From assembly GCF_023534745.1 (NCBI RefSeq), contig NZ_JAMHJQ010000007.1:1-50431 (forward strand): a DNA stretch of 50,431 bases. Direction: 5' to 3'. The notes under the pieces are model-generated. The model saw only the letters and a program-made list of their open reading frames with translations. It did no database searches and was not told where the DNA came from. The DNA is from Streptomyces sp. 35G-GA-8 (GTDB lineage: Bacteria > Actinomycetota > Actinomycetes > Streptomycetales > Streptomycetaceae). The translations under genes and the position numbers were made by a program. Positions 8,595 to 17,149 of this stretch are shown piece by piece. Every line of letters starts with the position of its first letter. Position 1 is the first letter of the stretch.

Positions 8595-9732
8595 CGGGCA
8601 CCTCCATCTCGATCGTGGTGCCCTGGCCGGGCGCCGATATCACCCTGAGCCTGCCGCCCACACCGCTCGCCCGGTCGCGCATCGAGACCAGCCCCAGATG
8701 GCGGCCGGCCCGGCGCACCGCGCGGGGTTCGAAGCCGGTGCCGTTGTCGGTGATGCCGAGGAGCGCGCCCTGGCCCCGGCGGGCGAGGGTGACGTCGACG
8801 CGGTCGCCGCCGGAGTGGCGCAGCGCGTTGTGCAGGGCCTCCTGCGCCACCCGGAGCAGCGCCTCCTCCTGAGCGGCCGGCAGCGCCCGCATCCCGCAGG
8901 TGTCGAAGGTCACCCGGGCGGAGTGGGCCCGGTCGAGGACCTGGATCTGGGTACGGAGCGTATTGACCAGGCCGTCCTCGTCGAGGGCGGCGGGGCGCAG
9001 CTCGACGACCGCGGCGCGCAGCTCGTCGGCGGCCTCGGCGGCGAGGGCGGCGACCTGCTGGAGCTCGCCCTTGGCCCGGTCCGGATCGCGGTCGACCAGC
9101 GCCGCCGCCGCCTGGGCCGTCAGCCGCAGCGAGAAGAGCTTCTGGCTGACGGCGTCGTGCAGCTCGTGGGCGAGGCGCGAGCGCTCCTCGGCGATGGTCA
9201 GCTCGCGGCTGCGCTCGTAAAGACGGGCGTTGGTGAGGGCGATCGCGGCGTGCTGGGCGAGGATCGAGAGAAGTTCCTCGTCCTCCTCGGTGAAGCCACA
9301 GCGGCCCTCCTCTTTGGGGCAGCGCTTGTTGGCGAGGAAGAGCGCGGCGATGGTCTCGTCGCCGTCCCTGACCGGCAGCCCGAGGAAGTCCGACATCTCG
9401 GGGTGGGCGGCGGGCCAGCCCTCGAAGCGCGGATCCCTGCGTACGTCGCCGAGCCGCTCGGCCTTCTCCTCATGGAGCATCGCGGCGAGGATTCCGTGCT
9501 GGCGCGGCAGCGGGCCGATCGCCTTCCACTGCTCATCGCTGACGCCGTCCACGACGAACTGGGCGAAGCCGCCGTGATCGTCCGGCACACCCAGTGCCGC
9601 GTACTCGGCGTCGAGCAGTTCGCGGGCCGAGACGACGATCGTCTTGAGGACGTCGTGCACCTCCAGACGCCTGCTCATCGCGAGGAGTGCGGTGCTCACG
9701 GCCGCGAGGCCGGAGCGTGGTCGATGGCTCAT
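8587..9732 (-). CDS. GAF-domain sensor histidine kinase (HisKA_3/NarX type)
   Basis: The 381-residue soluble kinase has a GAF sensor domain (about 20-168), then a HisKA_3 dimerisation region with RSRLAHELHD (phospho-acceptor H192) and an HATPase with the N-box EALHNALRHSGG, DNGTGF and GLVSMRDRA. It has no transmembrane segment, so the signal is cytoplasmic. The GAF domain has Cys138 and Cys145 (RCP and RCG), which might bind a metal or sense redox; this is speculative. The ATG at 9732 (MSHRPRSGLAAV) is chosen because upstream residues look non-coding. Its partner regulator follows with an eight-base overlap. Confidence 0.94.
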   Translation of the reverse strand: MSHRPRSGLAAVSTALLAMSRRLEVHDVLKTIVVSARELLDAEYAALGVPDDHGGFAQFVVDGVSDEQWKAIGPLPRQHGILAAMLHEEKAERLGDVRRDPRFEGWPAAHPEMSDFLGLPVRDGDETIAALFLANKRCPKEEGRCGFTEEDEELLSILAQHAAIALTNARLYERSRELTIAEERSRLAHELHDAVSQKLFSLRLTAQAAAALVDRDPDRAKGELQQVAALAAEAADELRAAVVELRPAALDEDGLVNTLRTQIQVLDRAHSARVTFDTCGMRALPAAQEEALLRVAQEALHNALRHSGGDRVDVTLARRGQGALLGITDNGTGFEPRAVRRAGRHLGLVSMRDRASGVGGRLRVISAPGQGTTIEMEVPGG

Positions 9733-9799
9733 GGCTTCACCGTACCGGCGGGCGGGGCGGGCCGTATCGGCCTCGGGATCGGCTCCGACCAGGGCTGAT

Positions 9800-9809
9800 G
9801 ACCTAGGTC
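9800..9809. promoter_or_regulatory. Palindrome in the kinase/SDR divergent promoter region
   Basis: GACCTAGGTC is a perfect 10-bp palindrome inside the near-dyad ATGACCTAGGTCGT. It lies 68 bp upstream of the kinase start. NarL-type regulators often bind such dyads near their own operon, so it is a candidate autoregulatory site. Confidence 0.3.
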
Positions 9810-9939
9810 GTCCGACGCCGGGAGTAGGACGAAGTGCCTTCTTGGACGGTCCCGGCGCACGAGGCGGCGGGGGCCGCTCCCTTCCTACGTTGGGCCCGTC
9901 AGGCGGGAACGGGCGCGTGAGGGAGAAGGAGCGGACATC

Positions 9940-10635
9940 ATGCCGGTAGCGATCATCACAGGGGCTTCCAAGGGGCTGGGGCGCGCGCTGGCCGACGCGC
10001 TGGCCCGGCGCGGCTGGGATCTGGTGCTGGACGCCAGGACCCCGCGCGCACTGGACGGGACGGCCGCCGACGTCTCGGCGCACGGGACCCGGGTCACGGC
10101 GATCAGCGGCGATGTCACGGACGCCGGGCACCGCGCGGAGCTGGTGGCCGCGGCGGCGGAGCTGGGGGCGCTCGATCTGGTGGTGAGCAACGCCAGCGCG
10201 CTGGGCGCGGAACCGCTGGTACGGCTGGACGCGCTGCCGCTCGACGGGCTGCGAAGGGCGCTGGAGACCAATGTGGTGGCGGCTCTGGGGCTGGTGCAGG
10301 AGGCGCTGCCGCTGCTGCGGGCGAGTGCCGTGGGCGCGGTGATCGCGGTGAGTTCCGACGCGGCGGCGGAGGCGTACGAGACCTGGGGCGGTTACGGCGC
10401 GTCCAAGGCGGCGCTGGACCATCTCGCCGCCGTGCTCGCGGTCGAGGAACCGGAGCTGCGGGTGTGGGCGGTGGATCCGGGCGACATGGGGACGGACCTG
10501 TACGCCGCGGCCGTGCCGGACGACCAGGACCCGCGCCCCGAGCCGGCGTCGGTGGTGCCCGGCTTCCTGCGGCTGCTGGAGCGGCGCCCGGTGAGCGGCC
10601 GGTACGCGGCCCCCGCGCTGCTGGAGCCGAGGTGA
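9940..10635 (+). CDS. Short-chain dehydrogenase/reductase
   Basis: The 231-residue classical SDR has a Rossmann NADP-binding motif TGASKGLG (7-14) and a NAS motif (about 87). The catalytic serine lies in VSSDA, about 17 residues before the catalytic YGASK. Substrate unknown. GAAGGAG (9926-9932) is well placed for the ATG. Its stop codon overlaps the GTG start of the QueA-like gene (GTGA, 10632-10635), so the two are cotranslated, suggesting linked functions. Confidence 0.92.
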   Translation: MPVAIITGASKGLGRALADALARRGWDLVLDARTPRALDGTAADVSAHGTRVTAISGDVTDAGHRAELVAAAAELGALDLVVSNASALGAEPLVRLDALPLDGLRRALETNVVAALGLVQEALPLLRASAVGAVIAVSSDAAAEAYETWGGYGASKAALDHLAAVLAVEEPELRVWAVDPGDMGTDLYAAAVPDDQDPRPEPASVVPGFLRLLERRPVSGRYAAPALLEPR

Positions 10636-11723
10636 ACGTCCTGCCTGCGCTCCGGGTGCCCGAGGAGCTGTCGGCGCGGGTCCCGGCGGAGCAGCGCGGG
10701 TCGGGCAGGGACGACGTACGGCTGCTGGTCTCCCGGGGTACGAGCGTCACGCACCACGCCTTCCGGGAGCTGCCCGGACAGCTGCGGGCCGGGGACGTGC
10801 TGGTGGTCAATACGTCCGCGACGCTGCCCGCGGCCGTCAGCGGGCGGCTGGGGCCGGAGCCGGGTGGCGAACCGATCGTCGTGCACTTCTCGACGCGGGG
10901 TGACGACGGCCGGTGGGCGGTCGAGCTGCGTACACCGCGGCGGGACAGCGGCGGGGGAACCACACTGCCGCGCGCCGGGGGTCCGGCGGGGGCGGTGGTC
11001 CGGCTGCCGGGCGGGGAGCACCTCGTACTGGACGAGCCGCTGGCCCCCGGGGGGTCACGGCTCTGGTGGGCGCGGGTCTCGTGCGCGGACGTTCCGAGGC
11101 TGCTGAGCCGCCACGGCCGGCCGATCCGGTACGGCTACACGGACCGGGACCAGCCGCTCTCCGCGTATCAGACGGTCTTCGCGCGCCGCTCGCCCGACGG
11201 CGCCGGTTCCGCGGAGATGCCGAGCGCGGGGCGGCCCTTCACGGCGTCGCTGGTGGCGGAGCTGAGGAGCCGGGGTGTGCGGTTCGCGCCGATCACGCTG
11301 CATACGGGGGTGGCGTCGGCCGAGGCGCACGAGCCGCCGTACCCGGAGCGCTTCGAGGTGCCGCGGAGCACGGCACTGCTGGTGAACGCGGTGGCGGCGG
11401 ACGGGGGCAGGATCATCGCGGTCGGGACGACGGCCGTGCGGGCCCTGGAGTCCGCGGCGGGGCCGGACGGGGTGGTGCGGGCGGCCACCGGCTGGACGGA
11501 TCTGGTGATCACGCCCCGGCGCGGGGTGCGGGTGGTGGACGGACTGCTGACCGGGCTGCACGAGCCCGAGGCCTCGCATCTGCTGATGCTGGCGGCCATC
11601 GCCGGGCGGGCGGCTCTGACCAGGGGATACGAGGAAGCCCTGCGCGGGCTCTACCTCTGGCACGAGTTCGGGGACATCCATCTCATCCTCCCGGAGGAGA
11701 CCGTTCACAGTTCGCGTTGCTGA
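10632..11723 (+). CDS. QueA-like S-adenosylmethionine:tRNA ribosyltransferase-isomerase family protein
   Basis: The 363-residue protein has the QueA fold landmarks in order: FRELPGQLRAGDVLVVNTSATLP (split across about 38-61), YQTVFARR (about 178), a degenerate MPSAGRPFT where QueA has PTAGLHFT, ITLHTGVAS in place of VTLHVGAGT, AVGTTAVRALES, and WTDLVITP followed by VDGLLTGLHEP. True QueA makes epoxyqueuosine in tRNA; the substituted active-site motif and the absence of tgt, queC, queD or queE nearby argue for a divergent or repurposed paralogue. It is translationally coupled to the SDR upstream. GTG start. Confidence 0.85.
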   Translation: MNVLPALRVPEELSARVPAEQRGSGRDDVRLLVSRGTSVTHHAFRELPGQLRAGDVLVVNTSATLPAAVSGRLGPEPGGEPIVVHFSTRGDDGRWAVELRTPRRDSGGGTTLPRAGGPAGAVVRLPGGEHLVLDEPLAPGGSRLWWARVSCADVPRLLSRHGRPIRYGYTDRDQPLSAYQTVFARRSPDGAGSAEMPSAGRPFTASLVAELRSRGVRFAPITLHTGVASAEAHEPPYPERFEVPRSTALLVNAVAADGGRIIAVGTTAVRALESAAGPDGVVRAATGWTDLVITPRRGVRVVDGLLTGLHEPEASHLLMLAAIAGRAALTRGYEEALRGLYLWHEFGDIHLILPEETVHSSRC

Positions 11724-11837
11724 AGCAACACCGTGTCATGTCGCCATGCCCCCGATGTGAGCCCGGGCATAGGACGCACATCACTTACGAACTCCGCTAG
11801 TCGACCGAGAAGAGGGGTGTGAGCTTGAGATAAGCGG

Positions 11838-11868
11838 GGAGCGGGGCGCCGTCGAGGCGCCCCGCTCC
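11838..11868. terminator. Terminator hairpin after the SDR-QueA operon
   Basis: A 13-bp perfect stem (11838-11850 with 11856-11868) with a five-base loop lies 115 bp after the QueA-like stop and just ahead of the promoter for the SLT gene. It has no U-run. Confidence 0.65.
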
Positions 11869-11894
11869 ACTATGCGGGGTCGTACGTCACACCT

Positions 11895-11923
11895 TTGCCA
11901 GAGCATTTTGCGACCGCTAAGAA
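11895..11923 (+). promoter_or_regulatory. Sigma70-type promoter of the SLT gene
   Basis: TTGCCA (11895-11900), a 17-base spacer and TAAGAA (11918-11923) give a good HrdB-like promoter. The predicted 5' leader is about 68 bases. I looked for the c-di-AMP (ydaO) riboswitch that precedes several Streptomyces cell-wall hydrolase genes and did not find its conserved core. Confidence 0.55.
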
Positions 11924-11997
11924 TTGCCGACGTCGCCGCCCGAGCAGGCTGGCCATCCGGCCTCCGCGACTCCCGCTACTCGAAGAGGTTCGTCTCT

Positions 11998-12708
11998 ATG
12001 TTCTCGTCACGCACCCCTGGTCTCAGTCGCCTGAACAAGACCCAGAAGGCTTCCATGGCCGGCGTCGCCGCCGCCGGAATCGCCGCGGTCACGTTCTCCC
12101 TGGTTCCCACCACGGCTGTCGCCGCCGAGTCCCAGGCCCCCGTCCAGTCCCGCACCACCTCCACGGTGTCGACGTCGGCGACGGACAGCGCCAGGACCCC
12201 CGCCGTGAGCGCGATCATCGCCAAGCAGTTCAGCAGCCCCGACATCGCGGCCAAGGTTCAGTCCGTGGTCCAGAAGACGGCGTCGGAGAAGACGAAGGCC
12301 GCAGAGGCCGTCGCGAAGGCCAAGGCCGACGCGCAGAAGCGCGCCGACGAGGCCGCCAACCGCTCCACCGTCCGTAAGCCCGTCTACAAGAACAACCTGG
12401 ACGGCTGGATCAAGGAGTCGCTGGCCATCATGAAGAAGCACAAGATCCCCGGCTCGTACGAGGGTCTGCACCGCAACATCATCCGTGAGTCGAGCGGTAA
12501 CCCGAAGGCGATCAACCTCTGGGACATCAACGCCCGGAACGGCATCCCGTCGAAGGGCCTGCTCCAGGTCATCCCGCCGACGTTCAAGGCGTACCACGTC
12601 AAGGGCACCCCGTTCGACATCTACGACCCGGTCGCCAACATCGTGGCCGCGGCCAACTACGCCGCGGACCGGTACGGCTCGATGGACAACGTCAACAGCG
12701 CCTACTGA
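11998..12708 (+). CDS. Secreted lytic-transglycosylase (SLT/goose-lysozyme-like) protein
   Basis: The 236-residue exported protein has a long signal sequence with a hydrophobic core at about 20-40 and likely cleavage near AVAA (residue 43). An Ala/Lys-rich helical linker (about 90-130) follows, then a C-terminal SLT domain (about 145-236). Catalytic Glu164 is in IIRESSGNP, followed by the GLLQVIPPTFKAYH and YDPVANIVAAANYA motifs of the lysozyme fold. It probably cleaves peptidoglycan glycan strands outside the membrane. GAAGAGG precedes the ATG by nine bases. It has its own promoter (11895) and terminator (12751). Confidence 0.93.
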   Translation: MFSSRTPGLSRLNKTQKASMAGVAAAGIAAVTFSLVPTTAVAAESQAPVQSRTTSTVSTSATDSARTPAVSAIIAKQFSSPDIAAKVQSVVQKTASEKTKAAEAVAKAKADAQKRADEAANRSTVRKPVYKNNLDGWIKESLAIMKKHKIPGSYEGLHRNIIRESSGNPKAINLWDINARNGIPSKGLLQVIPPTFKAYHVKGTPFDIYDPVANIVAAANYAADRYGSMDNVNSAY

Positions 12709-12750
12709 GCCCAGCAGGGCCCGGCGCGCTGAGGCGCACCACACGCAGAA

Positions 12751-12794
12751 CGCCGGAGGGCGGCACCCCATGTGCGGGGTGCCGCCCTTCGGCG
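12751..12794. terminator. Bidirectional terminator between the SLT and FHA-ABC genes
   Basis: A 12-bp G/C stem (12758-12769 with 12776-12787) is extended by five outer pairs (12751-12755 with 12790-12794). It sits in the convergent gap. Confidence 0.75.
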
Positions 12795-12834
12795 TGCGCG
12801 GTGTGTGGCGGAACACTCTCCGGCAGGACAGGAC

Positions 12835-15399
12835 CTAGTTGCGCATGACCTCCGGTTCATGGCGGCGCAGCAGACGCGCCACCGCGAATCCGCAGACCAC
12901 ACCGATGAGCAGCAGCACCGAGATGTTGATGCCCCACTGGGCCGCCGTGTGTTCCCACAGCGGGTCCAGATTGGTGGGGTTGTCCGGGTCCCAGGGCGCC
13001 ATCAGCGTGGAGAGGTTGAGCGTGGTGCCCGCGCCCGCGATGGCCCAGCGCGACGGCATCAGCCAGGCGAACTGCTCCAGGCCGGGTGAGTCGTAGATCT
13101 GGAAGATGACACCCGTGAAGACGATCTGGACGATCGCGAACATGACCAGCAGCGGCATCGTCTTCTCGGCGGTCTTCACCAGCGAGGAGATGACCAGGCC
13201 GAACATCATCGAAGTGAAGCCGAGGGCGATCATCACGAGACACATCTCGACGGCCGGCGGCATGAGCAGGCCCTCCGCGGGCAGCGCGCGGGGCGCGAAG
13301 CCGATACCGCAGATGATCACGCCCTGGAAGGCGGTGATCACTCCGAGGGTGATGACCTTGGACATCAGATAGGCGGATCGGGAGAGGCCGGTGGCCCGTT
13401 CCCGTTCGTAGATCACCCGTTCCTTGATCAGCTCACGGACGGAGTTGGCCGCGCCCGCGAAGCACATACCGACCGTGAGGATCAGCAGGATCGTGCCCGC
13501 GGCGCCGTTGAACCTGGCGGGCGCCTCGGCCGGGCCGAGGCCGAACTTCGCCGGGACGACGACGCTGACCACACCGAGCACGACGGGCAGTATCACCATC
13601 AGTGCCATGAAGCCCTTGTCGGACGCGATCACCGAGACATAGCGGCGGATCAGTGTCAGGAGCTGGGATCCCCAGCTCTGCGGCTTCGGCGGGCGCATCT
13701 GCTGCGCCTTCGGCATGGCCACGGACTGCGCGGCGACGGAGTCGATGTCGGCGGCGTACAGCTGGTAGTGCTGCGAGCTGCGCCAGCGGCCCGCCCAGTC
13801 GTAGTCGCGGTAGTTCTCGAAGGCCGAGAAGACATCGGCCCAGGTGCTGTAGCCGAAGAAGTTGAGCGCTTCCTCGGGCGGGCCGAAGTACGCGACGGAG
13901 CCGCCCGGCGCCATCACGAGCAGCTTGTCGCAGCTCGCCAGCTCGGCCACGGAGTGGGTGACGACCAGGACCGTACGGCCGTCGTCCGCGAGGCCGCGCA
14001 GCAGCTGCATGACATCGCGGTCCATGCCCGGGTCGAGGCCCGAGGTCGGCTCGTCCAGGAAGATCAGCGACGGCTTCGTCAGCAGCTCCAGGGCCACGGA
14101 CACGCGCTTGCGCTGGCCGCCGGAGAGCGAGGTGATCTTCTTGTCCTTGTGGATGTCGAGCTTCAGCTCGCCGAGGACCTCGCCGATCCTCGCCTCGCGC
14201 TCGGCCTCGGCGGTGTCACCGGGGAAGCGGAGCTTGGCGGCGTACTTGAGCGCCTTGTTCACGGTCAGTTCCTTGTGCAGGATGTCGTCCTGCGGGACCA
14301 GACCGATGCGCTGGCGCAGCTCGGCGAATTGCTTGTAGAGATTGCGGTTGTCGTAGAGGACATCGCCCTGGTCGGCGGGGCGGTAGCCGGTGAGCGCCTT
14401 GAGCAGGGTGGACTTCCCGGAGCCCGAGGGGCCGATGACCGCGATCAGCGATTTCTCGGGGACGCCGAAGGAGACGTCCTTGAGGATCTGCTTGCCACCG
14501 TCGACCGTCACCGTGAGATGACGCGCGGAGAAGGACACATCGCCGGTGTCGACGAACTCTTCGAGCCGGTCACCGACGATACGGAAGGTCGAGTGACCGA
14601 CGCCGACGATGTCGTTCGGGCCGAGCAGTACGGTGCCCGACTTGGCGATCGGCTGACCGTTGACATAGGTGCCGTTGTGGGATCCGAGATCACGGATCTC
14701 GAAGCGGCCGTCGGGCGCCGCCGTGAACTCGGCGTGCAGACGGGAGACCTGGAGGTCGGAGACGACCAACTCGTTCTCCAGGGCGCGGCCGATGCGCATG
14801 ACCCGGCCGAGGGAGAACTGGTGGAAGGTGGTCGGGCTGCGGTCGCCGTGGGCCGACGGGGCCCCCGCGCCCCGCTGGTGCGGTACCTGACCGTGCTGCC
14901 GCGGAGGTATGTACCCCTGCTCCTGAACGTGTGCCTGATGCGGTGCTTGGTGCTGGGGCGGTGCTTGGTGCTGGTGCTGTACCTGCTGCTGGGGCTGTCC
15001 CTGGTACGGGGCCTGCTGCCAGCCCTGTTGCTGAGGCGCCTGGTGCTGCGGCGCCTGGTGCTGCGGGGCCTGCTGAGCCGGGACCTGCTGAGCCGCCGCG
15101 CCGGTGAGGCTCAGCCGGGGCCCGTCGGTGGCGTTGCCGAGATGGACGGCGGAGCCGGGACCGATCTCCGTCTGCTGAACGCGCCGGCCCTGCACATACG
15201 TACCGTTGGTACTGCCGTGGTCCTCGATGACCCAACCACGGTTCCCCCAGCTGATGGTGGCATGCCGCCACGAGACCCTGGCGTCGTCGATCGCCAGGTC
15301 GCCCTGGGGATCACGTCCTAGGGTGTATGTCCTGGACGGGTCGAGCGTCCAGGTCCTTCCGTTCAATTCCAGTACGAGTTCCGGCACTCCATGCCCCAC
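12835..15399 (-). CDS. FHA-domain ABC transporter, ATPase-permease fusion (Rv1747-like)
   Basis: The 854-residue protein reads in order: FHA domain 1 (about 8-100; TLGRD, STNGTYV), a Gln/His/Pro/Ala-rich low-complexity linker (about 103-180), FHA domain 2 (about 193-275; RIGR, SHNGTYVNG), and an ABCG-type ATPase (Walker A GPSGSGKST near 320, LSGGQRKR, DEPTSGLDP). A six-helix ABC2 membrane domain (about 575-845) completes it. The layout matches M. tuberculosis Rv1747, an exporter controlled by Ser/Thr kinase phosphorylation read by its FHA domains. Export substrate unknown, probably lipid or envelope related. The GTG at 15399 is supported by GGGGGA six bases upstream. Confidence 0.93.
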   Translation of the reverse strand: MGHGVPELVLELNGRTWTLDPSRTYTLGRDPQGDLAIDDARVSWRHATISWGNRGWVIEDHGSTNGTYVQGRRVQQTEIGPGSAVHLGNATDGPRLSLTGAAAQQVPAQQAPQHQAPQHQAPQQQGWQQAPYQGQPQQQVQHQHQAPPQHQAPHQAHVQEQGYIPPRQHGQVPHQRGAGAPSAHGDRSPTTFHQFSLGRVMRIGRALENELVVSDLQVSRLHAEFTAAPDGRFEIRDLGSHNGTYVNGQPIAKSGTVLLGPNDIVGVGHSTFRIVGDRLEEFVDTGDVSFSARHLTVTVDGGKQILKDVSFGVPEKSLIAVIGPSGSGKSTLLKALTGYRPADQGDVLYDNRNLYKQFAELRQRIGLVPQDDILHKELTVNKALKYAAKLRFPGDTAEAEREARIGEVLGELKLDIHKDKKITSLSGGQRKRVSVALELLTKPSLIFLDEPTSGLDPGMDRDVMQLLRGLADDGRTVLVVTHSVAELASCDKLLVMAPGGSVAYFGPPEEALNFFGYSTWADVFSAFENYRDYDWAGRWRSSQHYQLYAADIDSVAAQSVAMPKAQQMRPPKPQSWGSQLLTLIRRYVSVIASDKGFMALMVILPVVLGVVSVVVPAKFGLGPAEAPARFNGAAGTILLILTVGMCFAGAANSVRELIKERVIYERERATGLSRSAYLMSKVITLGVITAFQGVIICGIGFAPRALPAEGLLMPPAVEMCLVMIALGFTSMMFGLVISSLVKTAEKTMPLLVMFAIVQIVFTGVIFQIYDSPGLEQFAWLMPSRWAIAGAGTTLNLSTLMAPWDPDNPTNLDPLWEHTAAQWGINISVLLLIGVVCGFAVARLLRRHEPEVMRN

Positions 15400-15791
15400 T
15401 TGTTGTCCCCCGATTTCCCCCGTGCAGGGAGTCTAGGGATGGCGAACATCGGGGGGAACTATTTCAGGGACGCAGCCAGGTTTGAAAGCCGGGACCGGTG
15501 CGGTATCGGCACAAGCTCGTAACGGCGGGCACGGGGCGGCGCGGGAAGGACCCGCGACAGGGACAACGCCAGCGGGATCAGCGATCGCGGTGTGGGTGAC
15601 GGCGGGGCCCGTGGGCCGGCGGCGCCGTTCGACGGCACCCGGTCTTCAGCCGGTGTAGGCCGCCCGGCCACCCGCCGTACGCCGGCTTCACGCCACCGTC
15701 ACGGACCTGCGGGTGTACCCGTTCCGGGCGCTGTCCGGTACGCGGGACAGACAGCGCGCACCGGCGATCCGCCCGATACGGTGGAAGCACC
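15400..15791. other. Intergenic region between the FHA-ABC gene and serB
   Basis: I see no gene in these 392 bases. A possible plus-strand promoter is TTGAAA (15482-15487), a 16-base spacer and TATCGG (15504-15509). TACGGT (15777-15782) lies nine bases before the serB ATG and could give a nearly leaderless transcript. The FHA-ABC promoter should lie near 15420-15470 but no clear hexamers stand out. Confidence 0.4.
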
Positions 15792-17012
15792 ATGAGCGCA
15801 TCGCAGCCCCCTCGGACCGCAGACGTCCCCACCCTCCTCGTCAAGATCTTCGGGAAGGACCGCCCCGGGATCACCGCCGGGCTCTTCGACACCCTCGCCG
15901 CCTACTCCGTCGATGTGATCGACATCGAGCAGGTCGTCACCCGTGGCCGGATCGTCCTGTGCGCGCTGATCACCGCGCCGACCGCGGGCGGCACCAGCGA
16001 GGGCGAACTGCGCGCGACCGTGCACAGCTGGACGGAATCGCTCAAACTCCAGGCCGAGATCATCTCGGGCACCGGTGACAACCGGCCGCGCGGCAGCGGC
16101 CGTTCCCATGTCACGGTGCTCGGCAACCCGCTGACCGCCGAGTCGACGGCGGTCATAGCGGCCACCATCACCGGTACCGGTGGCAACATCGACCGGATCT
16201 TCCGGCTGGCGAAATACCCGGTCACCGCCGTGGAGTTCGCGGTCTCCGGCGTGGAGACCGAACCGCTGCGCACCGCGCTGGCCACCACCGGATCCGAGAT
16301 CGGCGTCGATGTCGCCGTCGTCTCGGCCGGGCTGCACCGCCGGGCCCAGCGGCTGGTGGTGATGGATGTCGACTCGACCCTGATCCAGGACGAGGTCATC
16401 GAACTCTTCGCGGCCCACGCCGGCTGCGAGGCAGAGGTCGCCGAGGTCACCTCCCGGGCGATGCTCGGGGAGCTGGACTTCGAGCAGTCCCTGCACGCCC
16501 GGGTGGCGCTGCTGGCCGGGCTGGACGCGTCGGTGGTGGAGAAGGTACGGGCCGAGGTCCGGCTCACCCCCGGCGCCCGCACCCTGATCCGTACGCTCAA
16601 GCGGCTCGGCTACCAAGTCGGGGTCGTCTCCGGTGGATTCACCCAGGTCACCGACGCGCTCCAGGAGCGGCTCGGGCTGGACTTCGCCGCCGCCAACACA
16701 CTGGAGATCGTGGACGGCAAGCTCACCGGACGCGTGGTGGGCGAGATCGTGGACCGCGCGGGCAAGGCCCGGCTGCTGCGCCGGTTCGCCGCCGAGGCGG
16801 GGGTGCCGCTGGCGCAGACCGTCGCGATCGGCGACGGCGCGAACGATCTCGACATGCTGAACGCGGCGGGGCTCGGCGTGGCCTTCAACGCCAAGCCCGT
16901 GGTCCGCAAGGCCGCCCACACGGCGGTGAACGTGCCGTTCCTGGACACCGTGCTCTATCTGCTGGGCATCACCCGGGAAGAGGTCGAGGCGGCGGACGGC
17001 GAGGACGGCTGA
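15792..17012 (+). CDS. serB: Phosphoserine phosphatase SerB with ACT domains
   Basis: The 406-residue enzyme hydrolyses O-phospho-L-serine to serine, the last step of serine synthesis. The N-terminal half holds two ACT-like regulatory domains (about 14-90 and 103-180; FGKDRPGITAGLF is the ligand-binding loop). The C-terminal HAD domain (about 185-395) contains the nucleophile motif DVDSTLIQ (first Asp near 191), the VSGGFT motif, and GDGANDLDML for magnesium binding. Two-ACT SerB proteins are known from actinobacteria, where serine feedback is described. It stands alone, with a long terminator at 17023. Confidence 0.96.
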   Translation: MSASQPPRTADVPTLLVKIFGKDRPGITAGLFDTLAAYSVDVIDIEQVVTRGRIVLCALITAPTAGGTSEGELRATVHSWTESLKLQAEIISGTGDNRPRGSGRSHVTVLGNPLTAESTAVIAATITGTGGNIDRIFRLAKYPVTAVEFAVSGVETEPLRTALATTGSEIGVDVAVVSAGLHRRAQRLVVMDVDSTLIQDEVIELFAAHAGCEAEVAEVTSRAMLGELDFEQSLHARVALLAGLDASVVEKVRAEVRLTPGARTLIRTLKRLGYQVGVVSGGFTQVTDALQERLGLDFAAANTLEIVDGKLTGRVVGEIVDRAGKARLLRRFAAEAGVPLAQTVAIGDGANDLDMLNAAGLGVAFNAKPVVRKAAHTAVNVPFLDTVLYLLGITREEVEAADGEDG

Positions 17013-17022
17013 CCGTACGCGG

Positions 17023-17059
17023 GAAGGCCCCGGTACACGGTGTGTGTGCCGGGGCCTTC
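17023..17059. terminator. Long hairpin terminator after serB
   Basis: Eleven G/C-rich pairs (17023-17033 with 17049-17059) are extended by a G-U and four further pairs, with a five-base loop. It lies 10 bases after the serB stop and should also serve the converging sixA-like gene. Confidence 0.75.
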
Positions 17060-17149
17060 GCCATGAACGTGAACGGACGGATGGGCAGATACACGGAAAT
17101 ACGGGGCGCCCGGTCCGGCCCTGACCGGCCTGACCGGCCGCCGACCGGG

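Noticed and set aside
11724-11997. c-di-AMP (ydaO) riboswitch ahead of the SLT gene
   Set aside because: Such switches precede some Streptomyces cell-wall hydrolase genes, but the conserved core is not recognisable, and the predicted promoter leaves only about 68 bases of leader.
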